Part shown: piece after piece, positions 1-6,668 of the stretch
Layout: each line of letters begins with the position of its first letter
Position numbering within the stretch: position 1 is the stretch's first letter
Assembly: GCA_035463295.1 (NCBI GenBank)
Contig: DATHTK010000023.1
Coordinates: 3,447-67,446, forward strand
DNA: 64,000 nucleotides
Direction of reading: 5' to 3'
DNA from: DATHTK01 sp035463295
GTDB lineage: Bacteria; Actinomycetota; Rubrobacteria; Rubrobacterales; Rubrobacteraceae
Notes under the pieces: model-generated
The model's input: only the letters and a program-made list of their open reading frames with translations
Told to the model about the DNA's origin: nothing
Databases searched by the model: none
Made by a program: the position numbers and the translations under genes

Positions 1-411
1 AGCGGTGTTTTCAGGCAGCTTCCCGCGTATATACACAAGGCAATGGCGGCAGCCTACGTGCGGGACGCTACCTACCACCCCATGGACGATAACACGATGG
101 AGCCTTACCTTAAGCCCTGGCTGGGGGCAGAAGGCCAAGATGCCTTCTACCGTCAGATCTCTCAGAACGACCAACGTTACACCGACGAGATTGAGCATCG
201 CTACGGTGAGATCGAGCGTCCCGTGCTTATACTATGGGGCGAGGAAGACAGGTGGATACCTCCTTCCATGGGCGAACAACTCCATAAGGCCATTCCCGCT
301 TCAGAGTTGCGAACGATCCCTCGATGCGCCCACCTGGCACAGGAAGATGCGCCTGAGACGGTGATCGAACATCTCAGGGAGTTCTTCTCAAGCCATGCCC
401 TCGACTCCTAG
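1..411 (+). CDS. alpha/beta-fold hydrolase, C-terminal part (gene enters from the left edge)
   Basis: The frame is open from base 1, so the true start lies outside the window; only about the last 136 residues are visible. The C-terminal part has the usual alpha/beta hydrolase layout: a strand ending PVLILWGEEDRWIPP, where the Asp of GEEDRW is in the position of the catalytic acid, followed about 25 residues later by IPRCAHLAQED, which supplies the catalytic His. The nucleophile elbow (G-x-S-x-G) would be upstream and is not seen. The substrate cannot be told from this part; haloalkane dehalogenases, epoxide hydrolases, esterases and meta-cleavage hydrolases share these features. It ends with TAG at 409-411. 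Confidence 0.8.
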   Translation, partial: SGVFRQLPAYIHKAMAAAYVRDATYHPMDDNTMEPYLKPWLGAEGQDAFYRQISQNDQRYTDEIEHRYGEIERPVLILWGEEDRWIPPSMGEQLHKAIPASELRTIPRCAHLAQEDAPETVIEHLREFFSSHALDS

Positions 412-744
412 ACACCCTGCGCGAGCATGCGGCATGGTCGAGAGTCTCGAACTTCTGCAGGGCTGGAAACCCGTACTCACCCCAGGCAGCACCCAAGAGT
501 GTCATGAGGGCTCATGCTTAATAGACTAGGTGTCGCTGTAGGACTAGAGAAACCGTCTGGAAAGTGCTCAGCGAGCGTGATGGTAGCTTACGCTAAGCTG
601 CATGGAGAGCAGGAGTACCCTACGGATCTGTCGCCAGAATTCATCGCGGATTCATCGGCGCCCGATATAAGGTGATCCTGTCCGCCGGCGCGCACTCGAG
701 GCGCCCGGCTGCTTTCGAGGTGAACCTCGAGTAAGGAGGAGCGT
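412..744. other. intergenic, no gene recognised
   Basis: This 333-base gap between the hydrolase and the calcium-repeat protein shows no convincing coding potential. The only clear signal is the ribosome binding site AAGGAGGA at 733-740, which belongs to the next gene. The promoter of that gene is presumably here but I could not identify its boxes. Confidence 0.5.
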
Positions 745-1245
745 GTGAAGCGTCTAATTCTTGTATTGGCGTCGATCGGGATAGCGATGTCCTTGGCTTG
801 CGGGGTGGCCGTGGCGGCTTCCTTCGTGGGCGATGCAGGCCCGAACACGATATTGGGCACCTCGGCGTCCGACAGCATAGTCGGTTTGGGTGGCGACGAC
901 GCCCTCCACGGGGAAGGCTCCTCCGACGCGGTCTACGGCGGCGACGGTGACGATTTAATCCGGGGCGGTTCCGGCAACGACAACCCGGGCTTCGACATCG
1001 GCCCCGGGGTCAAGGGCCTCTACGGCGGCTTCGGCGACGACCGGGTCGAGGGCAACGGCGGTAAGGACCTGATCGTGGGCGGGGCAGGGGGCGACCTCCT
1101 CCTCGGCGGCTCTGGCGACGACCGGATCGGTGATCCCGGATCGGGGTCCCTCGACCGAATCTCTTGCGGGGCCGGCGTCGACTTCGTGGAGGCCAGCCCG
1201 GGCGATCTCGTGGCTTCCGACTGCGAGATGGTGAACCGCTCCTAG
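745..1245 (+). CDS. secreted calcium-binding protein with RTX-type nonapeptide repeats
   Basis: A 166-residue protein starting at GTG 745, set by the ribosome binding site AAGGAGGA at 733-740. Residues 1-25 are a classical signal peptide: MKR, a hydrophobic run, and an Ala-x-Ala-type cleavage site (VAVAA). The mature part is dominated by glycine/aspartate nonapeptides of the hemolysin-type calcium-binding family (GGDGDDLIRGG, GGFGDDRVEGNGG, GGSGDDRIGDPG), expected to form a calcium-bound parallel beta-roll. Near the C-terminus the segment ISCGAGVDFVEASPGD plus SDCEM contains a cysteine pair that may form a disulfide, a common ending of actinobacterial members. No enzymatic domain is present, so it is probably an extracellular or wall-associated structural protein. 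The N-terminal half has fewer perfect repeats. Confidence 0.85.
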   Translation: MKRLILVLASIGIAMSLACGVAVAASFVGDAGPNTILGTSASDSIVGLGGDDALHGEGSSDAVYGGDGDDLIRGGSGNDNPGFDIGPGVKGLYGGFGDDRVEGNGGKDLIVGGAGGDLLLGGSGDDRIGDPGSGSLDRISCGAGVDFVEASPGDLVASDCEMVNRS

Positions 1246-2003
1246 GTGGCTCTAGGTGTTGAGGGAGATCGCGATGTTCGAGTACCCTAGCATCTCTGAG
1301 GCAATCTTTGGGTGGACGTCCTTCGTGAGCGAGAGCGCGGTGCATAGTGATGCTGCCTTTCCCGCCCTCGCCTCCTCGCGGGCTTAGCAGCTCGACTGGC
1401 CGTCTCTCATCTGAGCCGCAACACGCACCCTCCGCTGCTCATATGGCCACAGATTTGCGGTAGAGGTGCAAATCCAAGATGGTAGATCTTGTCGGTGTGA
1501 AGCCGGCGTGTAAGGTGAAGCTCTGTGAGCCGGCCTTGATCGCATGTGGGGTCAGGGAGAGAGACCTTCGCCGAGATGTACACCGTTCGCCCGTAGAGCC
1601 ACCGTACGGGTATGTCCTATAGTAAGCTTCAACCAGGCCGTTGCCGATACCCCTCGGCGAAGCGGCCCGCGGAGCGCCTCCTCACCCTAGCGGCTGGTGC
1701 AGTATCTCTTTTCTCTAAGTTCTCGCTAGTTCGATGCGTCGGAAACCGTCGTTTGCGACGAGAACACGCAGTGTGATCTCGGATGATTTTGTACTTCGAG
1801 AGTATGACCAACTCTGTCGTCTGGAAGTGCCACGACACCTTACTTCCTGACCGTTTAGTCGCTGATTCCTTCGCCACGTGGACTCTGAATCTAGATGACC
1901 TTAGGATCCAAGTTCTTGCAGGTCCTCATTAGCACAGTCAGACTGTTACTGGCCTCTTCCATGATGCGTGACCAGCGTGGGCCTTGCTTAGGAAGTACGA
2001 GCG
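1246..2003. other. long low-coding region with a run of hairpins
   Basis: About 760 bases without a convincing gene. Short open frames on both strands have no recognisable motif or good ribosome binding site. Between 1476 and 1610 three separate stem-loops follow one another: AAGAT/ATCTT at 1476-1490, GCCGGC/GCCGGC at 1502-1534 and CCCGT/ACGGG at 1590-1610. The sequence just before them (AGAGGTGCAAATCC, 1462-1475) resembles the early domain I of some bacterial group II introns, but no reverse transcriptase or domain V was found, so the identity is open. Confidence 0.3.
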
Positions 2004-2225
2004 TCAGGCAAGATAAGATGACGAGAGAAGGGTCGTACAATCAGGAGGCAATAAGAGTCCCAATGAACATGGCGGACCTGTCGGGGACGCTCCCAACGGA
2101 TCGAACCGCGCACGGTAACGAACAGCAGCGTACGGAAGCATTCTTGACTGGGTTCGAGTCTGGAGACCCAGATGAGTGCAAGTACCTTCTTCGCCGATGG
2201 GGCTGATTGCGAAGCACTGCTTCAT
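2004..2225 (-). pseudogene. N-terminal fragment of an 'ISPIGEEG' family protein
   Basis: The minus-strand frame starts with ATG at 2225, preceded by AAGGAG (2242-2237). Its first 15 residues, MKQCFAISPIGEEGT, match the N-terminal signature (K-x-C-F-V-I-S-P-I-G-E/D-x-G) of a family of bacterial proteins with a Rossmann/TIR-like nucleotide-binding fold that is often found near defence genes. After that point none of the three frames clearly continues the family pattern (Arg-Arg-x-Ala-Asp helix, later Leu-x-Gly-x-Asn-x-Asn-V motif). I therefore read it as a truncated remnant with its translation start still intact. The match is from memory of the motif, not from a search; chance similarity over 15 residues cannot be excluded. 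Confidence 0.35.
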
Positions 2226-2326
2226 GATGCGCTGCTCTCCTTCTTGCCTGGAACTAACGTCTTGTTATTGCTTGTTGCTCTACCCTGGGCATTTATGAAG
2301 GCGTCTCAAACCGATGCCGCTCTCTT

Positions 2327-2509
2327 CTAGGACGGACGTCCTATTCGGTCTTTTCTACGCCGCAAGAGCCAATATGCGGATGTTTGACGGAAGTGGTGGC
2401 CGCTTATGGGGTCCCTCCAAACTAGCGTTCCGTCTTGTTGCTCCTCCGCGCGCCAGCCTGCGGCTCGGAGTTCGCGTTGCTGCTTGTCAGCGATACTTTT
2501 TTCCACCAT
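2327..2509 (-). CDS. small hypothetical protein with a GW...W..P..G pattern
   Basis: A 60-residue minus-strand frame from ATG 2509; the frame stays open upstream to a GTG at 2575. The central segment, LRAAGWRAEEQQDGTLVW followed by RDPISGHHF and a YWLLRR end, resembles small actinobacterial proteins of the form GW-(x)n-W-R-x-P-x-(S/T)-G-x-x-(Y/F), usually annotated as hypothetical. This strand looks more protein-like than the overlapping plus-strand frames. No catalytic motif is visible. It lies in a region of decayed genes and may itself be a remnant. Function unknown. Confidence 0.4.
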   Translation of the reverse strand: MVEKSIADKQQRELRAAGWRAEEQQDGTLVWRDPISGHHFRQTSAYWLLRRRKDRIGRPS

Positions 2510-2837
2510 GGCTGCATCTCTCACTTTGCCGCTCCAACCGGCGAGAAGGCTAGGCCCCTTCCCATTTGTCGGCACGCGCTCTCAGCGGCTTTACATCACC
2601 CGGACCAAGGCTTTGCTTTCTCCATCTATGGTCGGCGAAATACACGGCAGGGCGCGTAGATTGGCTCAATCACAAAGGAGGGAGCTTGCGAGCAGATTAC
2701 GCAGTGAGCGATAGGTGGCGAGGGAGTCGCGCGTGGACTCCCAAGAGGTGGCACGCCTCCTCGCGTGAGAAGCGGAATGACCGACCTTCCTCCATGAGGA
2801 CCTGCTCGCAGCCCGCAATCGTACAAAGAGCGCGCTT

Positions 2838-3032
2838 GTGGCTCTTGAAGAGGACGGTGCCACGGCCACAAAGCGGCAACTTGCCGAGGCACAGAGGGCA
2901 ATAGAGGTGGCCAGTATGAGTACGCAGCTGCCGGAGGAGATCTACTTTCGGCGTATTCCTCGCTCAGCTGCGGCGAAGATCTTCAAGGGCAGGCTCAGCG
3001 AAGACACTTTAGCCATCTACCTGGGTGGCTAG
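2838..3032 (+). CDS. hypothetical protein, possibly an N-truncated remnant
   Basis: The frame is open from 2781, just after a stop at 2778, but its first ATG/GTG is at 2838, giving 64 residues. The amino acid composition looks like real protein (LAEAQRAIEVASMSTQ helix, then LPEEIYFRRIPRSAAAKI and an acidic end). The open part before the first start codon also reads as helical coding sequence (HEDLLAARNRTKSALVAL), which suggests the gene has lost its 5' end. No family recognised. Confidence 0.3.
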   Translation: MALEEDGATATKRQLAEAQRAIEVASMSTQLPEEIYFRRIPRSAAAKIFKGRLSEDTLAIYLGG

Positions 3033-3070
3033 ATCCTTCTCAGCAGCACAAACCCCGATACGATCAATCC

Positions 3071-3283
3071 AGAGGCCGCGGAAGCGTGCTTCTCGCCGTG
3101 CTGCTGCACGCCTCGACCAATCTGTTCGCCGTGTCGCCCGTGGTAGCCGAGGCCGGGGGCATTGCGCTCCCCCTGCTCGCGGCGGTGGCAAAATGGGTGC
3201 TGGTAGCCGTGATCGTGGTGTTGGCCGGGCCGGGCCTTGCGCACGGCTTGCGGCCAGAGGCTTTGCCAAGAACCGTAACCTAG
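3071..3283 (+). pseudogene. C-terminal fragment of a CPBP-family intramembrane metalloprotease
   Basis: The frame carries GSVLLAVLLHASTNLFAV, the last conserved histidine motif (H-A-x-x-N) of CPBP/CAAX prenyl protease-like (Abi) membrane proteins, followed by a hydrophobic segment (LPLLAAVAKWVLVAVIVVL) that would be the final membrane helix. The earlier EExxR and FxxxH motifs of the family are absent upstream, and there is no plausible start. Only the last third of a roughly 250-residue protein remains. The downstream TspO-like gene is on the other strand, so this fragment has no operon context. Confidence 0.6.
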
Positions 3284-3357
3284 AGTGCCCAGCCCCTATT
3301 CACTAACGTGCTCAGTAACGGGGTTCTACGAAGTCTGGGGGACTTTATCAGTGTCTC

Positions 3358-4113
3358 CTACTTGCGCCGTCCAAGCCGGAATGCCCTGGCCGACGCCGTG
3401 GCCAGGACCGCCGTAGCCCCCACCGCGGTACCCACGCGGGCCGTAACGGTGCGTCTCTCGTCGGCCGCAGTGGTGAGCAGACCCCACGCCGAAGATGCCG
3501 CGAGAGGGAGGTAGCCGCCTCGGCTCCGCCCTACGGCGGCGGCAAGCACACCGGTAGCACCGAGGGCCGCCAGAGTCGCACCCACGACGCTCGTTTTGGA
3601 GGTCGCGTCCGCCCCCAGGAGCTGGGTGCCGGCGGACAGATTCACGGTGGCGGCGAGGCCGGTCCAGCCGAGCAGGAGGCCGGTGCTGACCGAGGCGATG
3701 CTCTCTTTGTCGGACGGGATGCTCTGGATGCGCCGGTAGGCGACCCCGGTGAGGGCGACCGCAGCGGGCAGCAGAGCTGGGGTGTAGCCGAAGCGGTCCG
3801 ACTGCGCCGCCACCGACCAGGCGGTGTTGAGGGCGTAGGCGCCGGCCAGGGGCCAACCGGTCTTGCGGTTCTCCGGTAAGCGCGAGCGGCCCGTCAGGGC
3901 GGCTTGCGCCGCGTTAGCGACGATGCCGGCGAAGATCGGCGCCCACACGGCGAACGCGTACCCGGGTGGCGTGATCGCGGTGTCGTAGCGTTCGACGTTC
4001 TCCCGGGTCTTCAGCACCAGCGGCCCGAGTGTGGGGACGCTCACCACGGCCGCCGCGGTGGTCCCCAGGGCGATCGACCGAGCAAGGTCGGAGGTGCGGC
4101 GGTCGGTCGGCAT
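3358..4113 (-). CDS. TspO/MBR-related integral membrane protein
   Basis: A 251-residue protein; I choose ATG 4113, which has GAGGAG about nine bases upstream, over the longer frame to 4221. Near residue 45 it has ITPPGYAFAVWAPIFAG, matching the first loop of tryptophan-rich sensory/translocator proteins (P-x-x-(F/W)-x-x-W-x-x-(I/L)). About six to seven hydrophobic segments follow, rich in Ala, Gly and Leu. The length is greater than for classical five-helix TspO proteins (about 160 residues), which places it with the longer, poorly described 'tryptophan-rich sensory protein' relatives. It stands alone on the minus strand. Ligand and function cannot be read from the sequence. Confidence 0.6.
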   Translation of the reverse strand: MPTDRRTSDLARSIALGTTAAAVVSVPTLGPLVLKTRENVERYDTAITPPGYAFAVWAPIFAGIVANAAQAALTGRSRLPENRKTGWPLAGAYALNTAWSVAAQSDRFGYTPALLPAAVALTGVAYRRIQSIPSDKESIASVSTGLLLGWTGLAATVNLSAGTQLLGADATSKTSVVGATLAALGATGVLAAAVGRSRGGYLPLAASSAWGLLTTAADERRTVTARVGTAVGATAVLATASARAFRLGRRK

Positions 4114-4359
4114 GGCTCCACGCTCCTCGGTGTCGCTCGATACTGAAACGATGCTAGCATGAACGGTATGCCCCAGCCGAGCCGTGGCCACGGCCGCGGT
4201 CGGCTGCCCGTAGGGGGCCATCCACGCACGAAGCGTCTAGCGTTGGGCCCGGGGCTCTTGGTAGCTTCGGCCCTTCTGATCGCCTTTATTCACCCAACCT
4301 TCCGACTTGTTTAACTCTGGTCAGGAGCTTAGTGGTCTGCAGCCGCTAAGCTTCTAGGG

Positions 4360-4550
4360 CGCCGGTTATGGGGATCGCTCGCCAACCTCCTGCCGCTCTT
4401 CTACAGGGTTGGCTTGTTCTAGGCCTGCGACCCACCGGCGTCCGGCGAGCGGGGTGACTCAACAGAGGCGTGGATCACGGACTCAAAGTCGGATTGTCCT
4501 CCGCGCGCCACGACGATGGTGGTGTTGGTAGCGAGCGCGAAGGAGGTCGC
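4360..4550 (+). ncRNA. candidate bridge RNA region of the IS110 element
   Basis: The non-coding left end of the element between the proposed boundary and the transposase start contains several possible stems: GCCAACC (4381-4387) with GGTTGGC (4407-4413) around a 19-base loop, and a shorter GACT-CAA-AGTC hairpin near 4470-4490. In IS110-group elements such as IS621 this interval is transcribed into a structured bridge RNA with target- and donor-binding loops. Here this is inferred from position, size and folding potential only; I could not define the loops. Confidence 0.3.
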
Positions 4551-4555
4551 CAGAC

Positions 4556-5605
4556 ATGGAGGTAGTGATCGGCGTAGATCCCCACAAGGCAACGAACGTC
4601 GTCGCGGGGATCGACGAGCAAGGAGAATTGGTCGGGCAGGAGACTTTCCCGGCAAACCGGAAAGGACTACGGGCCCTACAGCGGTGGGCCAAACGCTTCC
4701 CGGAGCGCCGCTGGGCGGTGGAGGGCGCATGTGGTATCGGACGTCCGCTGGCACAGAAGCTCCTGGCTGCAGGCGAAAGCGTGGTCGACGTCCCGCCCAA
4801 GCTCTCGGCAAGGGTGAGGGTGCTCTCAACCGGCAACGCCCGAAAGAACGATGCGCTGGACGCTACCTTCACCGCCCTCGCCGCTCTTCGAAATGATCGG
4901 CTGAGTTCGGTCCAACCTGAGAACGGTCCGCAAGGCCATGCCGAGATTTTGAGGCTACTAACCGAGAGGCGCGAGGACCTGCTCTGCGAACGTACCCGCG
5001 CCCTGAACCGCCTCCACGTCCTGCTGCGAGACCTCCTCTCCGATCCTGTCAGGAAGCAACTCTCTACCAATGCTGCTGCCAAATTGTTGCGCCGTGCCAG
5101 ACCCGAGCATCCGGCGGGACGACTCCGCAGACAGCTGGCCGTCGAGGTGGTACGAGATGTGCGCGCCTTGGACCGGCGGATAGCGGAACTCGACGAGCGT
5201 ATCGGAGGGGAAGTAGAATCTTCCGGCACCATGCTCACCGAGATTTTCGGCGTCGGCCCAATCCTGGCCGCGAAGATCGTGGGAATAGTCGGCGACGTTT
5301 CGCGCTTCCCGAGCAAGGCTCACTTCGCTTCCTATGCAGGCGTGGCGCCGATTGAAGCTTCCAGCGGCGAGGTGGTCAGGCACAGGCTCTCGCTTGCCGG
5401 GAACCGCAAGCTCAACCAGGTCATACACATGATTGCGGTGTGCCAGGCTCGCAGCGATCCTCGCGGCGGGGCGTATCATCGGAAGAAGCTAGCGGAGGGC
5501 AAGACCCGTAGGGAAGCGATGCGCTGCCTCAAGCGGCGCATCTCGGACATGGTGTTTAGGATACTGGTCGCGGATTCGCAGCTCGCTTCGCAAATGGTCT
5601 CTTGA
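4556..5605 (+). CDS. IS110-family transposase (recombinase)
   Basis: A 349-residue, apparently full-length protein from ATG 4556 with GAAGGAGG just upstream. The N-terminal RuvC-like DEDD domain shows its four acidic residues: D8 in GVDPHK, E56 in AVEGACG, D99 and D102 in KNDALDA. A central helical region (about residues 125-225) precedes the C-terminal Transposase_20 domain with EIFGVGPILAAKIVG, FASYAGVAPIEASSGE, where the serine of the conserved S motif lies, and HRLSLAGNRKLNQVIHMIA. No frameshift or internal stop is present, so the element may still be active. It is the only complete mobile-element gene in the window and sits among decayed genes. Confidence 0.93.
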   Translation: MEVVIGVDPHKATNVVAGIDEQGELVGQETFPANRKGLRALQRWAKRFPERRWAVEGACGIGRPLAQKLLAAGESVVDVPPKLSARVRVLSTGNARKNDALDATFTALAALRNDRLSSVQPENGPQGHAEILRLLTERREDLLCERTRALNRLHVLLRDLLSDPVRKQLSTNAAAKLLRRARPEHPAGRLRRQLAVEVVRDVRALDRRIAELDERIGGEVESSGTMLTEIFGVGPILAAKIVGIVGDVSRFPSKAHFASYAGVAPIEASSGEVVRHRLSLAGNRKLNQVIHMIAVCQARSDPRGGAYHRKKLAEGKTRREAMRCLKRRISDMVFRILVADSQLASQMVS

Positions 5606-5623
5606 CACAGAGGAGCCTAGAAG

Positions 5624-5979
5624 ACGAGTTCTCAGAAGTCTATATCGAGGATCTTGCATAGATCGGCCCGCCGGCCACCATGTGACCGCGGTAAGCCCTA
5701 TCGTCTCCACGTGGCCGCCCACAATACGTAGCGGTGCCTCATGAACATTCACCAGAGTGCATAGGTGCGCTTGCCCGATCGCTAAGCCCTTGCCGACTCT
5801 AACTGCTGGGCACCGTCCCGCGTGAGCAGGACGCGGAATACCAGCTTGAGCGACGTGAATACTTGCACATTTCAACCGAGACACTGGTGGCACTCGAGAG
5901 CAGATCGAGGCCTCACGGCGGATACTCGCGTTGTCGCGCGATGTCGGCTTCTAGTTCCGGGCCCGGTGGCCGGAGGTAG
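5624..5979. other. intergenic, no gene recognised
   Basis: About 355 bases between the insertion sequence and the toxin-antitoxin remnant. Short frames on both strands lack motifs and start signals. Part of the antitoxin gene body may once have occupied the right side. Confidence 0.4.
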
Positions 5980-6030
5980 ACGCGCGAGGAGCTCTACGAG
6001 GAGAGGCTAGGGCGGTATCCGAAGCGGTGA
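5980..6030 (+). pseudogene. C-terminal tail of a VapB-like antitoxin
   Basis: Sixteen codons ending REELYEERLGRYPKR-stop, in a frame closed by a stop at 5977. The TGA overlaps the GTG start of the PIN-domain gene (GTGA at 6027-6030), which is the usual translational coupling of vapBC-type modules. The basic, Tyr/Leu-rich tail is plausible for an antitoxin C-terminus that wraps the toxin, but the DNA-binding N-terminal part is gone. Confidence 0.4.
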
Positions 6031-6266
6031 GCCGCTCCTTCTTCGACACCAACGTGCTGGTCTGCCTCTTCGACAACCACGACCCCGAGAAGAAGATCGG
6101 AGCCCAGCGAGTCTTCGCCGAGGAGTCGGAGGGAGGTCGCGCCGTTCTGGGCATGCAGGTCCTGCAGGAGTACTGCTGGGCCGTGACGCGCAAACTGGAG
6201 AGTCCGCTATCTGAGGAGATGGCGGAGCAAAGGGTGCGCGACTTCTGCGTTCGCGAGGTCCCATAG
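6027..6266 (+). pseudogene. truncated PIN-domain toxin (VapC-like)
   Basis: The frame starts at GTG 6027 and encodes SFFDTNVLVCLFD, the first PIN motif with its metal-binding Asp, then VLQEYCWAVTRKL with the second conserved acidic residue. It stops after 79 residues, while VapC/PIN toxins have about 130-140. The missing part should carry the third and fourth acidic residues (S-x-x-D-A and the C-terminal D/N), so the protein is very unlikely to be an active ribonuclease. No continuation was found in the other frames downstream. The antitoxin in front is also broken, so the whole module looks dead. Confidence 0.65.
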
Positions 6267-6668
6267 CGGTGAGGCCATTGAATGCACCTGCACCTTCCTG
6301 TGTCAACACGATCTCACCACCAGCACGTTGACGCCCCGGCGCGCCCGCCGCCGTGGAGAAGGGCCCATGCGGTAGCCCGCGACACCGCGACCGGCCGGGC
6401 TTGCCGCCGGACACGTTTTCGGTCAGAATCCCTTGCTGGAGGAGTCCGAGGAGGGGTGAACCAACCTGATGCGTGACCGCGGAGCACCGGCCTTTCGGTC
6501 GTGTGACGGAGTACTGGAATCGGGAGGGGCCGGTCGCGGTGTCGCACTAGTGGTGTCGATAGATGCTATGACCAGGTTCCTGTCCTGGTGTGCTGTTATC
6601 GGGGTTGATCTGTTGGTCTTTCCGCAGAAACCGCTGCTCGCCGCCGCAAGCCACACCAGGCAGACGCC
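6267..6668. other. leader region upstream of the hyu block
   Basis: About 400 bases with no gene. A perfect 6-bp inverted repeat, ACCAGG (6571-6576) and CCTGGT (6584-6589) with a seven-base spacer, lies about 80 bases before the hyuA start and could be an operator or a leader hairpin. No -35/-10 pair was convincing. No regulator gene is adjacent to the hyu block. Confidence 0.35.

Larger units (their letters stand above)
4351..5623 (+). mobile_element. IS110-family insertion sequence (candidate boundaries)
   Basis: An intact IS110-type transposase gene with about 205 bases of non-coding DNA upstream and 18 downstream. A perfect 8-bp inverted repeat, CTTCTAGG at 4351-4358 and CCTAGAAG at 5616-5623, brackets this unit and gives a total of 1273 bp, a normal IS110 size. 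IS110 elements have no conventional terminal inverted repeats or target duplication, so these boundaries are a proposal. The long left and short right non-coding ends agree with the IS110 subgroup, in which the left end encodes the bridge RNA. Confidence 0.5.

Noticed and set aside
1462..1535. cobalamin or other riboswitch
   Set aside because: Stems are present but the conserved B12 box and other riboswitch cores are not, and no fitting gene follows.
2140..2180. GGTTCGA-type sequence suggesting a tRNA T-loop
   Set aside because: No acceptor stem, D-arm or anticodon arm could be built around it. The same holds for GGATTCGAAG near 22394.
1895..2206. 103-codon plus-strand frame overlapping the ISPIGEEG remnant
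   Set aside because: No family motif and no clear ribosome binding site; the minus-strand start with its signature is the better explanation, although the C-terminal half of this frame is not impossible.
2701..2770. possible helix-turn-helix excisionase fragment (VDSQEVARLLA)
   Set aside because: Only eleven residues before a stop; too short to separate from chance.
3904..4146. plus-strand frame inside the TspO-like gene
   Set aside because: It is antisense to a gene with clear family motifs and has no start signal.
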